Below are positions 18,635 to 27,892 of a stretch of DNA of 64,000 bases, one piece after another. Origin of the DNA: Bin87 sp965220095 (GTDB taxonomy: Bacteria; Chloroflexota; Dehalococcoidia; Lucifugimonadales; UBA3495); assembly GCA_965220095.1 (NCBI GenBank), contig OZ244805.1, forward strand, positions 3,038,001 through 3,102,000. Direction: 5' to 3'. The notes below the pieces were generated by a model. The model searched no databases and was not told the origin of the DNA. It saw nothing but the letters and a program-made list of their open reading frames with translations. The first letter of the stretch is position 1. The number at the start of each line of letters is the position of its first letter. The position numbers and the translations under genes were made by a program.

Positions 18635-18664
18635 TTGACAATTTGGGCGTTGTTGCCGGACAAT
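18635..18664 (+). promoter_or_regulatory. Candidate groEL promoter
   Basis: TTGACA (18635-18640) is followed after 18 bp by GACAAT (18659-18664, 4/6 to consensus). This would give a leader of about 100 nt before groEL. No CIRCE operator (TTAGCACTC inverted repeat) is present, so HrcA control is not indicated. Confidence 0.35.
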
Positions 18665-18768
18665 AAGCGTTGCAAACGACCGTTTCCCGAAGGCAGGCAA
18701 TGGTGGGATTTCGCGGCGCGTTTGTTTCATTTACGCATATCTAGCTCCAGATTCGGAGGATTTCCACA

Positions 18769-20394
18769 ATGCCAGACAAGCAACTAATTTTCGACGACAC
18801 CGCTCGAAGCAGGTTGATGAGTGGAGTTGACCAGTTGGGCACCGTAGTTGCCCTGACGCTGGGTCCCAGTGGACGCAACGTTATCCTGGGGCGGACCTGG
18901 ACTCTGCCCGTGGTATGTAGCGACGGGGTAACCATCGCCAAAGAGATCGAATTGCCTGACCCTTATGAAAACATGGGCGCGCAGGTGGTGAAGGAGGCGG
19001 CCTCCAAGACCAACGACGTGGTTGGCGACGGTACTACCACCTCGGTGGTGCTGGCCCGTTCCATGATTCGCCATGGGTTCCGGAATGTGGCGGCAGGTGC
19101 GAACCCGCTGGCGTTGAAGGTTGGGATTGACCAGGCTGTCAACTTGGTGAAAAGCGAAATCAGCGCCCAGGCAGTGGCGATTGATAGTCGAGAACAGGTT
19201 GCTCGGGTGGCGGCATTGTCTGCCCACGAGGAAGCAATCGCAACGCTGATTGCCGATGCCATGGACAAAGTGGGCCGCGAGGGAATTATCACGGTCGAGG
19301 AAAGCCGCAGCCTGATTGATGAACTGGAAGTGGTAGAGGGTATGCGGTTGGACCGGGGCTATCTGTCGCCCCACTTTGTCACCGACACCGACCGGATGGA
19401 AGCTTCGCTGGAAGAACCACTGTTCTTGCTTACCGACCAGAAACTCTCGTCGGCCGCGGATGTGGTGCCCGCGCTGGAAGCCGTGGCCCAGGGTGGTCGG
19501 CGTCCGCTGATCATCATTGCGGAAGAGGTGGACGGTGAAGCCCTGGCAACCCTGGTGGTAAACAAGCTGCGGGGCACGGTGAGCAGCCTGGCAGTCAAGG
19601 CGCCCGGCTTCGGCGAACGGCGCAAGGCCCTGCTGGAAGACCTGGCCATCATAACCGGCGGCACCGTGATTACCACCGATACTGGAATGCGGCTGGACGC
19701 GGTGGAGCTGGCGCATCTGGGTTCGGCGCGCCGTGTTCTGGCCACTAAAGACGACACCACCATCGTGGAGGGCCGCGGTCACGAAGACGACATCGCGGGT
19801 CGGATCGCGGAATTGCGTGTCCAGATCGAGGACACCACGTCGGACTACGACCGTGAAAAGTTGCAGGAGCGGCTGGCGAACCTGGCCGGCGGTGTCGCGG
19901 TAATCCGAGTGGGCGCGGCTACCGAGCCGGAGCTAAACGAACGCAAGAGTCGCGCTGAGGACGCTTTGGCCTCCACCCGCGCGGCCGTAGAGGAAGGTGT
20001 GATCCCCGGCGGCGGCGTTGCGCTGCTGAGGGCGCAGGATGCCCTGGACTCCATGCTGGAGAGCGCCACTGGCGACATAGCCGTTGGCATCCGCCTGGTG
20101 AAAGAAGCCCTGGAAGCGCCACTCAATACGATTGCTGAAAACGCGGGTTTCAAGGGCGACCTAATCGTGGACAACGTCCGCAGCGGAGAGGGAGACTACG
20201 GGTTCGATGCCGACCGGGGTGAATATACCGGCCTGATTGCGCGTGGGATTATCGACCCGGCCAAGGTGACGCGCGCCGCTCTGGAGAACGCCGGCTCCGT
20301 TGCCGGTATGTTGCTGACCACGCAGGCGGTCATCACTGAAATCCCCAAGTTCGAGCCCCTGCCCGCAGATATTCAGGACTTCATGCACGATTAG
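18769..20394 (+). CDS. groEL: Chaperonin GroEL (60 kDa subunit)
   Basis: Type I chaperonin of 541 aa forming the double-ring folding chamber in the cytoplasm. The equatorial ATP site shows LGPSGRNVIL and NDVVGDGTTTSVVLA. The apical domain follows, with KAPGFGERRKALLEDLA, and the second equatorial part has GVIPGGGVALLRA. The C-terminus ends FEPLPADIQDFMHD without the usual Gly-Gly-Met repeats. groES does not adjoin, which suggests an additional or separately encoded paralogue. ATG 18769 has CGGAGG 9 bp upstream. A strong hairpin follows the stop. Confidence 0.95.
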   Translation: MPDKQLIFDDTARSRLMSGVDQLGTVVALTLGPSGRNVILGRTWTLPVVCSDGVTIAKEIELPDPYENMGAQVVKEAASKTNDVVGDGTTTSVVLARSMIRHGFRNVAAGANPLALKVGIDQAVNLVKSEISAQAVAIDSREQVARVAALSAHEEAIATLIADAMDKVGREGIITVEESRSLIDELEVVEGMRLDRGYLSPHFVTDTDRMEASLEEPLFLLTDQKLSSAADVVPALEAVAQGGRRPLIIIAEEVDGEALATLVVNKLRGTVSSLAVKAPGFGERRKALLEDLAIITGGTVITTDTGMRLDAVELAHLGSARRVLATKDDTTIVEGRGHEDDIAGRIAELRVQIEDTTSDYDREKLQERLANLAGGVAVIRVGAATEPELNERKSRAEDALASTRAAVEEGVIPGGGVALLRAQDALDSMLESATGDIAVGIRLVKEALEAPLNTIAENAGFKGDLIVDNVRSGEGDYGFDADRGEYTGLIARGIIDPAKVTRAALENAGSVAGMLLTTQAVITEIPKFEPLPADIQDFMHD

Positions 20395-20415
20395 TCGCAC
20401 CAACCGGACACAGTG

Positions 20416-20456
20416 GCCCGTCGCGTCCACCAGCATGGGACGCGACGGGCTATTTG
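20416..20456 (+). terminator. Rho-independent-like terminator after groEL
   Basis: A perfect 13-bp stem, GCCCGTCGCGTCC (20416-20428) with GGACGCGACGGGC (20438-20450), a 9-nt loop and TATTTGTT downstream. The T-tract is weak but the stem is very stable. Confidence 0.75.
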
Positions 20457-20471
20457 TTGCAACCGAGCCCA

Positions 20472-21017
20472 ATGATTGACGACCTCCGCCAAACCTACGG
20501 CGTGCTGAACCGCGCCGCCATTCGCCAATTGGTGCACGGCGACCCTCCGCTGTTGACGGATTACGTTGACCTGCAGCAACAACTTCAGCCCAACGGATTT
20601 GACTTGACGGCAGGTTCGGTGGCCAGGTTTCCTGAAGCGGAATTGGCGGGGAGCATTGGGATTTCGGACGCCGACCGAACGGTGCTGCAATCCTGCGAGT
20701 TGGATTTCGATACCGACGGCTGGGCACTGCTCGCGCCGGGGCCGTACTTGATGACCTTCAACGAGGTGGTGAACTTGCCGCGATGGTTGATGGCGCTGGC
20801 TCGCCCTCGATCGAGTCTGCTGCGATCGGGAGCGGCGATTCATACTGCCGTTTGGGATGCCGGATACTCGGGGCGTTCCCAGGCCCTGCTGAACGTGTAC
20901 TATCAAAATGGTTTTTGGTTGCAGCAGCACGCGCGGGTCGCCCAACTGGTCTTTATTCCCCTGGCCCAACCGGACAGGCAGGGGTATACCGGGCGTTATC
21001 AACGGGAAAATATCTGA
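20472..21017 (+). CDS. dCTP deaminase/dUTPase-family protein
   Basis: A 181-aa trimeric dUTPase-fold protein. It shows NGFDLTAG, then the core block RPRSSLLRSGAAIHTAVWDA and GYSGRSQALL. The ARVAQLVFIPL strand and GYTGRYQ end are shared by Dcd and Dcd-like dUTPases. The family deaminates dCTP or hydrolyses dUTP to keep uracil out of DNA. Deaminase versus dUTPase cannot be settled here. Start is ATG 20472; a TTG at 20454 in frame overlaps the groEL terminator. queG follows 16 bp later. Confidence 0.85.
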   Translation: MIDDLRQTYGVLNRAAIRQLVHGDPPLLTDYVDLQQQLQPNGFDLTAGSVARFPEAELAGSIGISDADRTVLQSCELDFDTDGWALLAPGPYLMTFNEVVNLPRWLMALARPRSSLLRSGAAIHTAVWDAGYSGRSQALLNVYYQNGFWLQQHARVAQLVFIPLAQPDRQGYTGRYQRENI

Positions 21018-21033
21018 TGTTGGGCGGCTTCTG

Positions 21034-22197
21034 ATGGATGCGGGCGACGGCGCTGCTGGAAGCGCTGATGTGAGGCAGCGGGTTGACCGTTTGGCACGGG
21101 AGGTTGGGTTCGACCTGGTGGCGGTGGCCGACGCTCGCGAATTCACCGCCGACCGCAACGAGGCGCTGAAACGCATTGACGGCGGGTTGATGGGGGGGTT
21201 GCCGTGGTTCACCAAAGATCGAGTGCGGCGCGGAACTGATCCCGAAGTATTGCTGCCGGGCGCGCGGTCGATCATCTGTCTGGGGATGAACTACTATAAC
21301 AATGATCAGGACGATGCTATGACCCAGGGCGGTGGCAAAGTTGCCCGCTACGCACGGGGACGGGACTATCACCGGGTGATGAAGCGCCGGATGCGTCGCC
21401 TGGTGCTGCAACTGACGGCAGAGCTGGGCAACGAGTTTGCGGCTCGCTGGTACGTTGATGACGGCCCGATGCTGGATCGGGCGGCGGCGGCTCGCGCTGG
21501 CCTGGGGTGGTTCGGCAAGAACGGTAATATCCTGACACCAACGTTGGGGTCATGGGTGTTGTTGGGTCAGATTGTCACCGACCTGCCGCTGGTTCCGGAC
21601 CGGCCCCTGGTGAAGACCTGTGGGCAATGCTCGCGGTGCATACCATCCTGCCCTACCGACGCTATTGTTGCGCCTTATGTGGTCGACAACCGGCGTTGCA
21701 TCAGTTTTCTGACCATCGAACACGATGGCGTAATCCCGATTGAACTTAGGTCGGCAATGGGCAACCTGGTATTTGGTTGCGATATTTGCCAGGAAATTTG
21801 TCCGGTTAATCGGAAGGCGCTGGCCACCGAAGACACCAATTTTGGTCGCCGGGATCTGTCCAGTCTGGATCTAATTGAGCTGCTGGAGATGACAGAGCAG
21901 GAGTTTCGTCAGCGATTCGCCGGTACACCCATCATGCGCGCCGGCTGGTTGGGGATGCGGCGGAATGCCTGCATCGCGTTGGGCAACAGCGGTGTCCCGG
22001 CTGCGGCGCCCGCACTGGGGCGAGCGTTGCACGACCCAGCGGCGATGGTGCGCCAACACGCGGCCTGGGCGTTGGGCATAGTCGGAGGCGATGCCGCCCG
22101 GGAAGCTCTGAACGCAGCGATGGCAACCGAAGCCGACCCCGGAGCGCGGGACGAGATTCAGCTCGCGCTGGGCAGATTGGGCAGCGAACGCATCTAG
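21034..22197 (+). CDS. queG: Epoxyqueuosine reductase
   Basis: Cobalamin- and [4Fe-4S]-dependent reductase (387 aa) that converts epoxyqueuosine to queuosine at tRNA position 34. The N-terminal half shows GLPWFTKDR, LGMNYY and the GWFGKNGNIL loop. Two ferredoxin-type clusters are CGQCSRCIPSCP and CDICQEICP, preceded by DNRRCISFLTIEH. From about residue 315 two HEAT/PBS-lyase-like repeats bind the tRNA arm. Start ATG 21034 is chosen because the longer frame overlaps the dUTPase-like gene. Its last 4 bp overlap the convergent EVE gene. Confidence 0.93.
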   Translation: MDAGDGAAGSADVRQRVDRLAREVGFDLVAVADAREFTADRNEALKRIDGGLMGGLPWFTKDRVRRGTDPEVLLPGARSIICLGMNYYNNDQDDAMTQGGGKVARYARGRDYHRVMKRRMRRLVLQLTAELGNEFAARWYVDDGPMLDRAAAARAGLGWFGKNGNILTPTLGSWVLLGQIVTDLPLVPDRPLVKTCGQCSRCIPSCPTDAIVAPYVVDNRRCISFLTIEHDGVIPIELRSAMGNLVFGCDICQEICPVNRKALATEDTNFGRRDLSSLDLIELLEMTEQEFRQRFAGTPIMRAGWLGMRRNACIALGNSGVPAAAPALGRALHDPAAMVRQHAAWALGIVGGDAAREALNAAMATEADPGARDEIQLALGRLGSERI

Positions 22198-22964
22198 CTC
22201 GACGGTTCGTTGGGAGGGCGTTGCGGTGGCGTGGAACGCCGGACACGTTGGCGATTGGCTCCGCGCGGAGCGTTACTGCGTCGTGGCCGGCCAGCCGATG
22301 CCGCGAGTCCTGGGGGTGGGTAGACGGCGTTATCGCGTGGCGGTTGGGGTGGAAGCTCGGGTGATGCGTCGGGCGCTGAGGACGCCATACCGTGGTCGGG
22401 CGCACGGGGCGGCCGGGTGGCAGTGCGATTGACGACGCGACGCCGGCGTTCGCGCTGGGCGTTCATCCGCTCTCCCTCGGCAGCGAGCAGGGCATCAATT
22501 TGCACCAACGCCTTTTCCCGACCATCTCGCAGCTTGAGCATCTCGCACTCCAGCAGAAAGAAGTCGCTTTTCGACAGCAGATGCAGGTTTCCCTGGAAGG
22601 CCAGGTGCCAATCCTCGGGCGGCCACTTGCGGATGTATTCCAGGCGGTACGCCAGCATCCCCGCATTGATGTATTGAGACTTGTCCAGCACGACGTCAGG
22701 GGAGATGCCGATGCGGTAGGGCCAGGTGGTTTTACCCTCTTTGACCCAGGGGCTGGAACCAACTTCGTCGTAGGATTTGGTAACCGTGGCGGTGGCGGTG
22801 AAGGCGCGGATTCCGGTTACGTAAAAAACGATGCGGTCGCCCGGCTCAACGCGTTGAACCTTACGGCGGTACTCGGCCTTGAGTCCCTGACTGGTGAAAT
22901 GCAGGTTTCGGGTGATGTCAAAGTTCTGCTCGTTGCAGTTGATCATCCAAAAATTATGAGGCAT
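22194..22964 (-). CDS. EVE-domain protein with disordered Pro/Arg-rich tail
   Basis: 256 aa. Residues 1-150 form an EVE (PUA-like) domain: MPHNFWMINCNEQNFDIT, GDRIVFYVTG and YRLEYIRKWPPEDW. EVE domains bind modified nucleobases in DNA or RNA, and some sit in restriction systems. From about residue 165 the chain becomes basic and Pro/Arg/Ser-rich with no predicted fold. This tail may bind nucleic acid or may be an extension after a lost stop, since its codons mirror an open antisense frame. Convergent with queG. No methyltransferase or nuclease is adjacent. Confidence 0.8.
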   Translation of the reverse strand: MPHNFWMINCNEQNFDITRNLHFTSQGLKAEYRRKVQRVEPGDRIVFYVTGIRAFTATATVTKSYDEVGSSPWVKEGKTTWPYRIGISPDVVLDKSQYINAGMLAYRLEYIRKWPPEDWHLAFQGNLHLLSKSDFFLLECEMLKLRDGREKALVQIDALLAAEGERMNAQRERRRRVVNRTATRPPRAPDHGMASSAPDASPELPPQPPRDNAVYPPPGLAASAGRPRRSNAPRGANRQRVRRSTPPQRPPNEPSS

Positions 22965-23234
22965 ACATAGTCCCAGGATGTTAACGGTTTCACACCGGGC
23001 GGTTGGTGCATTTTAGCATAGCCGCGGTTGGCCTTACGGCCTGCTGACCGGGTGGCGGGGCGTTTCCATCGTCGGCGGCCCGGCGGATACGGCGCCAGAT
23101 GGACCCCAGTAGACCCGGCATTGCGGGAACGCCGCCGGTAGCCGAGAGGCTGGATTCCGGCACCGAGCCGGAATGAGGGAGGGGAACGCCTGAACAGTGG
23201 CGGGGGACGATCGCCAGGCCCTGGTCATGGGGCA
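22965..23234. other. Intergenic DNA without recognised gene
   Basis: Upstream of the EVE gene. Contains a palindrome-rich stretch with an inverted GGATTCCGGC.../...GAGCCGGAATGA segment (about 23150-23177), typical of dispersed short repeats. Frames across it lack coding character. Confidence 0.4.
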
Positions 23235-23459
23235 CAGGGGAATCGCGTCTAATTTTGGTGAGAGGCAAAATCCCGGGAAGTCCGAGTTCGGGTAGTCTCA
23301 CGTCGCCTGAGAACGGACAGTTACAGCATCAGAAACGCGAATTTCAACTGTGGGCGGGTTTTCTATCACATTCGAACCACAGACGGGGGCCAATGCTATC
23401 GGCGTTTAGAATGAAATGCGCCGTTTCATATTGTAGATATTGAAGACGCGATTGCCCTG
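23235..23459. repeat. MITE-like element, 225 bp, copy 1
   Basis: Bounded by 16-bp inverted ends CAGGGGAATCGCGTCT and AGACGCGATTGCCCTG. It is about 90% identical by eye to the element at 29371-29596 over its whole length. Non-coding. A nonautonomous transposable element is the likeliest reading; no transposase with matching ends is in the window. Confidence 0.75.
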
Positions 23460-23604
23460 GCGCTGTGAGAAACTTGCTGCATAGCAGGGTTGCGCGGGGT
23501 GGGGGGTGGCGATAGTAAAATGCCGGCGTCATGGTAGCGGCGAAAATCCACATAATGCAGCCCGGTTGCACTAACAATGGGGCCACGCCGAAGCGCCGAA
23601 TCAC

Positions 23605-23752
23605 AGGGTCTTTCTATTCTCCCTCTCCCCTTGTGGGAGAGGGCTGGGGTGAGGGGTATGGCTTGTAACAGAATAGTTCCTTACACCACACTTTTCACCC
23701 TCACCCTCTCCCGTCAAGGGAGAGGGGATTTCTTGGAGAATAGAAATACCCT
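23605..23752. repeat. Short dispersed element with GGTCTTTC ends, copy 2
   Basis: Starts AGGGTCTTTCTATTCTCC and ends GGAGAATAGAAATACCCT, an 18-bp inverted pair. The interior is made of CCCTCTCCC / GGGAGAGGG blocks able to fold into a long hairpin. Non-coding; lies 43 bp upstream of the DUF805 gene, so it may influence its transcription. Confidence 0.6.
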
Positions 23753-23794
23753 GCGCTGAATCAGGCAAGCTTTCCAAAGAGCCGGGGGTAGAAG

Positions 23795-24349
23795 ATGACA
23801 ACACCGATTACAGCCGTCGTACAGGGGTTCCGCCAATATGCCGTATTCGGCGGGCGGGCAACCCGCGCCGAATTCTGGTGGTGGGTGCTGTTCACCTTCA
23901 TTGGCGGCATCGTTTTGAGCGTCATTGACAGCATCATTGGCTTCTTGGGGGCTTGGAAACACGGCCCCCTTGAGACCCTGTTCAGCCTGGCAACCCTGCT
24001 GCCTAGCCTGGCCGTTACTGCCCGCCGTCTGCATGACATCGGCAAGACCGGCTGGTGGCAATTGGGGTGGTACGGCATCCCGTTCGTGGCCTGGCTCGCC
24101 GCCGGCATAATGTTCATCGTTGCCCTGGTCATCACGTATGGCGCCACCAACGCGTCGGGCGGGTGGAGTTTTGACGATGATGATATTCAGTGGGAATCTT
24201 TTGGAGAAGTCTTTGTCTTCCTGCCGGCTGCAATCACGCTTCTCGCGGCGTTGGCCATAACGGTGGCGGTCATCGTCTGGGCGATAATCTGGATGGCGCG
24301 GCGAGGTGAAGCAGGCGAAAACCGATTCGGCCCCGACCCGCGGGCGTAG
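23795..24349 (+). CDS. DUF805 inner-membrane protein
   Basis: 184 aa with four hydrophobic segments (about 28-48, 62-80, 98-122, 145-168). The DUF805 hallmark is the N-terminal GRATRAEFWWWVLF followed by LLPSLAVTARRLHDIGKTGWWQL, an amphipathic RRLHD motif between helices. The family is widespread and its function unknown. An acidic loop (SFDDDDIQWESFGE) precedes the last helix. ATG 23795 follows AGAAGATGAC-type sequence with a weak ribosome site. Monocistronic and flanked by repeats on both sides. Confidence 0.85.
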   Translation: MTTPITAVVQGFRQYAVFGGRATRAEFWWWVLFTFIGGIVLSVIDSIIGFLGAWKHGPLETLFSLATLLPSLAVTARRLHDIGKTGWWQLGWYGIPFVAWLAAGIMFIVALVITYGATNASGGWSFDDDDIQWESFGEVFVFLPAAITLLAALAITVAVIVWAIIWMARRGEAGENRFGPDPRA

Positions 24350-24403
24350 GCGCCAGGGCCGGGTGCAGCTGTCCTGATGGCTGAATTCAACAGGCCCTGA
24401 TAT

Positions 24404-24559
24404 CTCATGCGTACCCACTTTTATCGTCTGTCATTGCGAGAATGCCGTCAGGCATTCGTGGCAATCTCGTTGAGGAATTAACGGCTGTACACAACTACCG
24501 TTGCTACGCCGACGAGATTGCCACGCTCCGCTCGCAATGACAAACTGGGTACGCATGAG
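24404..24559. repeat. Inverted-repeat element (TCATTGCGAG family), copy 2
   Basis: 156 bp. Outer ends CTCATGCGTACCCA and TGGGTACGCATGAG are perfect inverted repeats; inner ends TGTCATTGCGAG and CTCGCAATGACA likewise. Related to 18474-18621. Fills most of the gap between the DUF805 gene and the secreted hydrolase. Confidence 0.65.
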
Positions 24560-24632
24560 GCCCTGATACAATTCGTGCAAGGCTCCCTCGAGCTCGCTCA
24601 CGGGGCCGGAAAGAGAAAGAGGAGAAATTGCT

Positions 24633-26549
24633 ATGCCGCCGGCAAGACTATTGAAGCGGTTGTTTGCCGTCAGTGTCCTGACTCTGGCCATTATAGCCAG
24701 CGCGGTCTGGGGCGGTTCTCCCGCCCTGGCCGCTGCTCCAACGCCGACGCCGGAGCCGACCTCAGCCGGCGAGCAGATAGATTGGGTCAAGTGCGCCAAA
24801 TTAGAGTGCGGCTCGATACAAGTTCCGGCGGACTACCGCGACCCTGACGCCGGCAGCATCAGAATCGCGGTCAATGTGCATCGGGCCACTTCACCGGAAA
24901 AACGGATCGGCTATCTATTGGTGAATCCCGGCGGGCCGGGCGCCAGTGGTGTACTGCACGTCTTCGGAAAATCTACGTTCAGCGATGCAATCATCGAACA
25001 CTTCGACATCGTAGGATTCGATCCCCGCGGAGTCGGGGTCTCCGATAAATTAGTTGCCGCCTTCGACAAGGCCGGACTCGGCGACTTCCACGCAATGGTT
25101 GGGGGTGGCTCCGAGCCCGAATTCCCCTGCGGCGGCCTCGGCGAGCAGCTCGCCCTGCTGGCCAGCATCGACGGACGCGTCGACACCCCCGAGGAAATAG
25201 CGATCGGCGAAGCGGCCGCCAACCTGTGCATCGATTCAATGAGGCCGGTGGGCGGCCGGCTGTACAGCGAATACGTCGCCAGGGACATGGATGAAATACG
25301 CAAGGCCCTGGGCGTGGAGCAGATTTCTTACCTGGGATTCTCCTATGGCTCGGCGCTGGGAGTCTGGTATGCAACCCTCTTCCCCGATTCGGTCCGGGCA
25401 ATGGTTATTGACGGCGCGTCCAACCCGTTCCCGTCTGACCAGGAGGAGGACGATGCAGACGCGAAGGACGATGCAGGCGAGGAGGAAGATCAAGTCGAGT
25501 TTGCGGCCAGGTTAGAAGCAGCGCTGGCCGCCTGCGCTGACCCGGAGTGCCCCATCTACAACGACGGCGACCCGGTGGGCTACTTCCGTCAGGCTATTGC
25601 AAAACTGGACCTAATCAACGCTGCGGCGAAGCATCCCAACGCGGACTTATATGGGGTGATATCGGCCACGTTCAACGAGGAGGATCGGCCTGACCTGTGG
25701 CAGGGTCTGTTCGAACTCAACGAGAACGACGACCCGTCTATTCTGCTCGAGTACGCCCGGGAACGGTCAACGGTTAGGGAACTTGGCGCAAACTTCCTTA
25801 ACCACGTCAATTGCCTGGACCAATGGGTCCTGGATCCGGAAGGACAGTTGGCTCGCTACACGCGACGGTTGGACCGTGCCACCGGACCGCAGGATGACCG
25901 CGCCACCGGGAAGGATGACGGCATAGCCGCTGACGCCACCGTCGCGGAAATGCTGACGTCACTTTACGTCTCGATCCCCGAAATCTGCCCGTTCTACCAC
26001 CAGTTCGCCCCCGAACCGCTTGGGGAAGCGTTCTACGGCGGCGGCGTGCCGATATTGGTAGTCGGCAATCACGACGACCCACGTACTTCGTTCCGCGAAT
26101 CCGAAGAAGTGGCAACGGAGGTCCTCAGCAATGGCTATCTGGTGGAGACCTCTCACTACAAGCACATTGCCTATCCTGAGAACCAGTGCGTCAACGACCA
26201 CGTGCACCGGGCGCTGATTGACCGGGTGTACCCCGGCGCGCGGCGGGTCTTCTGCGAGGAGGACCGCACATTCGCGCCGGTGACGACCCCAGAGCCGGAG
26301 CCCGCCGTGGCCGGCGAGCGGATCGACTGGAGCCAGTGCCAGTCCGGGCTTGGCCTCCAGTGCGGATTCGTAACAGTTCCCGCGGACTACCGTGACCCGG
26401 CGGCCGGCAGCATCAGAATCGCGGTCAACGTGCATCGGGCCACGTCTCCGGACAACCGGATTGGCTATCTGTTGGTGAATCCCGGCGGGCCGGGCGGGAG
26501 CGGTTTAGAGACGGTCCAGAGGGTTCCAACCGGAAAAGTACCCCCATAA
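24633..26549 (+). CDS. Secreted TAP-like alpha/beta hydrolase, first domain plus start of second (frameshifted)
   Basis: The frame starts with a signal peptide (MPPARLLKRLFAVSVLTLAI..., cleavage near AALAAAP). Domain 1 (about 45-560) is a tripeptidyl-aminopeptidase/prolyl-iminopeptidase-like hydrolase: LLVNPGGPGASG, HFDIVGFDPRGVG, the nucleophile elbow LGFSYGSALG, VVGNHDDPRT for the acid and ETSHYKHIAY for the His. Then a second copy begins (IDWSQCQSGLGLQCG..., LLVNPGGPGGSG) but stops at 26547-26549. One base too many in the GGAAAAG run (26532-26538) explains this: skipping it reads on as KYPHKLVSHFDIVGFDP into the next frame. Acidic linkers (EEDDADAKDDAGEEED) interrupt the cap region. Likely an exported peptidase or esterase. 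Confidence 0.85.
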   Translation: MPPARLLKRLFAVSVLTLAIIASAVWGGSPALAAAPTPTPEPTSAGEQIDWVKCAKLECGSIQVPADYRDPDAGSIRIAVNVHRATSPEKRIGYLLVNPGGPGASGVLHVFGKSTFSDAIIEHFDIVGFDPRGVGVSDKLVAAFDKAGLGDFHAMVGGGSEPEFPCGGLGEQLALLASIDGRVDTPEEIAIGEAAANLCIDSMRPVGGRLYSEYVARDMDEIRKALGVEQISYLGFSYGSALGVWYATLFPDSVRAMVIDGASNPFPSDQEEDDADAKDDAGEEEDQVEFAARLEAALAACADPECPIYNDGDPVGYFRQAIAKLDLINAAAKHPNADLYGVISATFNEEDRPDLWQGLFELNENDDPSILLEYARERSTVRELGANFLNHVNCLDQWVLDPEGQLARYTRRLDRATGPQDDRATGKDDGIAADATVAEMLTSLYVSIPEICPFYHQFAPEPLGEAFYGGGVPILVVGNHDDPRTSFRESEEVATEVLSNGYLVETSHYKHIAYPENQCVNDHVHRALIDRVYPGARRVFCEEDRTFAPVTTPEPEPAVAGERIDWSQCQSGLGLQCGFVTVPADYRDPAAGSIRIAVNVHRATSPDNRIGYLLVNPGGPGGSGLETVQRVPTGKVPP

Positions 26550-27738
26550 ACTCGTCTCACACTTCGACATCGTCGGTTTCGACCCCCGGGGAGTCGGGGC
26601 GTCCGGGCCGGATTTCGCCTGTGGCGACCTCGGTGAGCAGTACGGTTCGCTGGGCACTATCGACGGGGACATTGACACCCCCGAGGAAATAGCGATCGGC
26701 GAAGCGGCGGCCAACCTGTGCATCGATTCAATGGGGTCGGTGGGCGGTCTGCTGCACAGTGAATACGTTGCCAGGGATATGGATGAAATACGGCAGGCCC
26801 TGGGCGCGGAGCAGATTTCTTACCTGGGATTCTCCTATGGGTCGGCGTTAGGGGTGTGGTATGCCACGCTCTTCCCCGAGTCGGTCCGGGCGATGGTTGT
26901 CGACGGCGCCGCCAACCGGTTCCCCTCTGACCAAGAGGAAGACGAGGAGGATGAGGACGAGGAAGACGGAGACGCCGCGTGGGAGGCTTTGCTGGAACAA
27001 GCGCTGGCCGCCTGCGTTGACCCGGAGTGTCCAATCTACAACGACGGGGACCCGGTGGGCTACTACCGTCAGGCTGTTGCAAAACTGGCCCTGGTCAACG
27101 CTGCGGCAGATAATAACCCCTATGCGGGCCGCTGGGGAGTGATAACGACCCTGTACAGCGAGCAGTTCTGGCCTTACCTGTGGCGGGCGTTGTGGGAGCT
27201 CAACGAGAACGACGACCCTTTGCTTTTGCTCGTGCTCGCCGCGATTCAGATGTTGGGCCGGGAATTCGGCGAGGCAAACTTCACCGCACACGTCAACTGC
27301 CTGGATGAATGGGTTCTGCAGCCGGAGTACGACCGCGCCACTCAACTGGCTGACGTCAAAATCGTGACCGCCGCCGTCGAGGAAATGCTCCCCTTGATAG
27401 CGGTATTGGGCATTACGGCGACCCCCAACCCCTGCACGTTCTACGACCAGTTCGCTCCCGAACCTCTCGAGGGGTCGCTGGACGGCGGAGGCGTACCGAT
27501 ACTGGTAGTCGGCAATCACTCCGATCCGGTTACCCCGTTCAGTGAATCCGAAGAACTCGTAACCGAGACGCTCAGCAACGGCTATCTGCTGGAGACCGAC
27601 CACTTCCAGCACACGGTCTATCCCGGCAACCGGTGCGTTAACCAACACGTTCACCGCGCGCTGATTGACGGCGAGCGCCCCGGCGAGCGGCGGGTCCTCT
27701 GCGAGCGGGAAGACTGGGCCGCCGACTCCAATCGCTGA
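26539..27738 (+). pseudogene. Second hydrolase domain of the tandem protein, separated by a frameshift
   Basis: This frame continues the second alpha/beta hydrolase copy: HFDIVGFDPRGVGASG, the elbow LGFSYGSALG, VVGNHSDPVTPF and ETDHFQHTVYPGNRC, ending at 27738. It is about 65-70% identical by eye to domain 1, including an acidic insert (DEEDEDEEDGD) at the same place, so it arose by internal duplication. No ribosome site or start codon fits its 5' end, and the first in-frame ATG region (about 26731) would remove the oxyanion-hole strand. Read across the lesion, 24633-27738 would make one protein of about 1,030 aa. It may be a real mutation or a homopolymer error. Confidence 0.75.
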
Positions 27739-27892
27739 GATCTGCCCGGCCGCGGTTTGAGTCCGCTTTTTGCATCGATGGACAGAATTGACAGGATTTT
27801 TCCGGTTGGGATTTGGTGGATTCCCGCTTTCGCAGGAATGACGGTAAGATGCGGCCACCTAAAACGGAACGCTAACCTGGACTTTCCGCATT

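Noticed and set aside
18622..18768. CIRCE operator upstream of groEL
   Set aside because: No TTAGCACTC-N9-GAGTGCTAA pattern in the leader.
22990..23301. 103-aa minus-strand frame in the repeat-rich gap
   Set aside because: Runs through the dispersed repeat and the MITE left end, with no ribosome site or family sequence.
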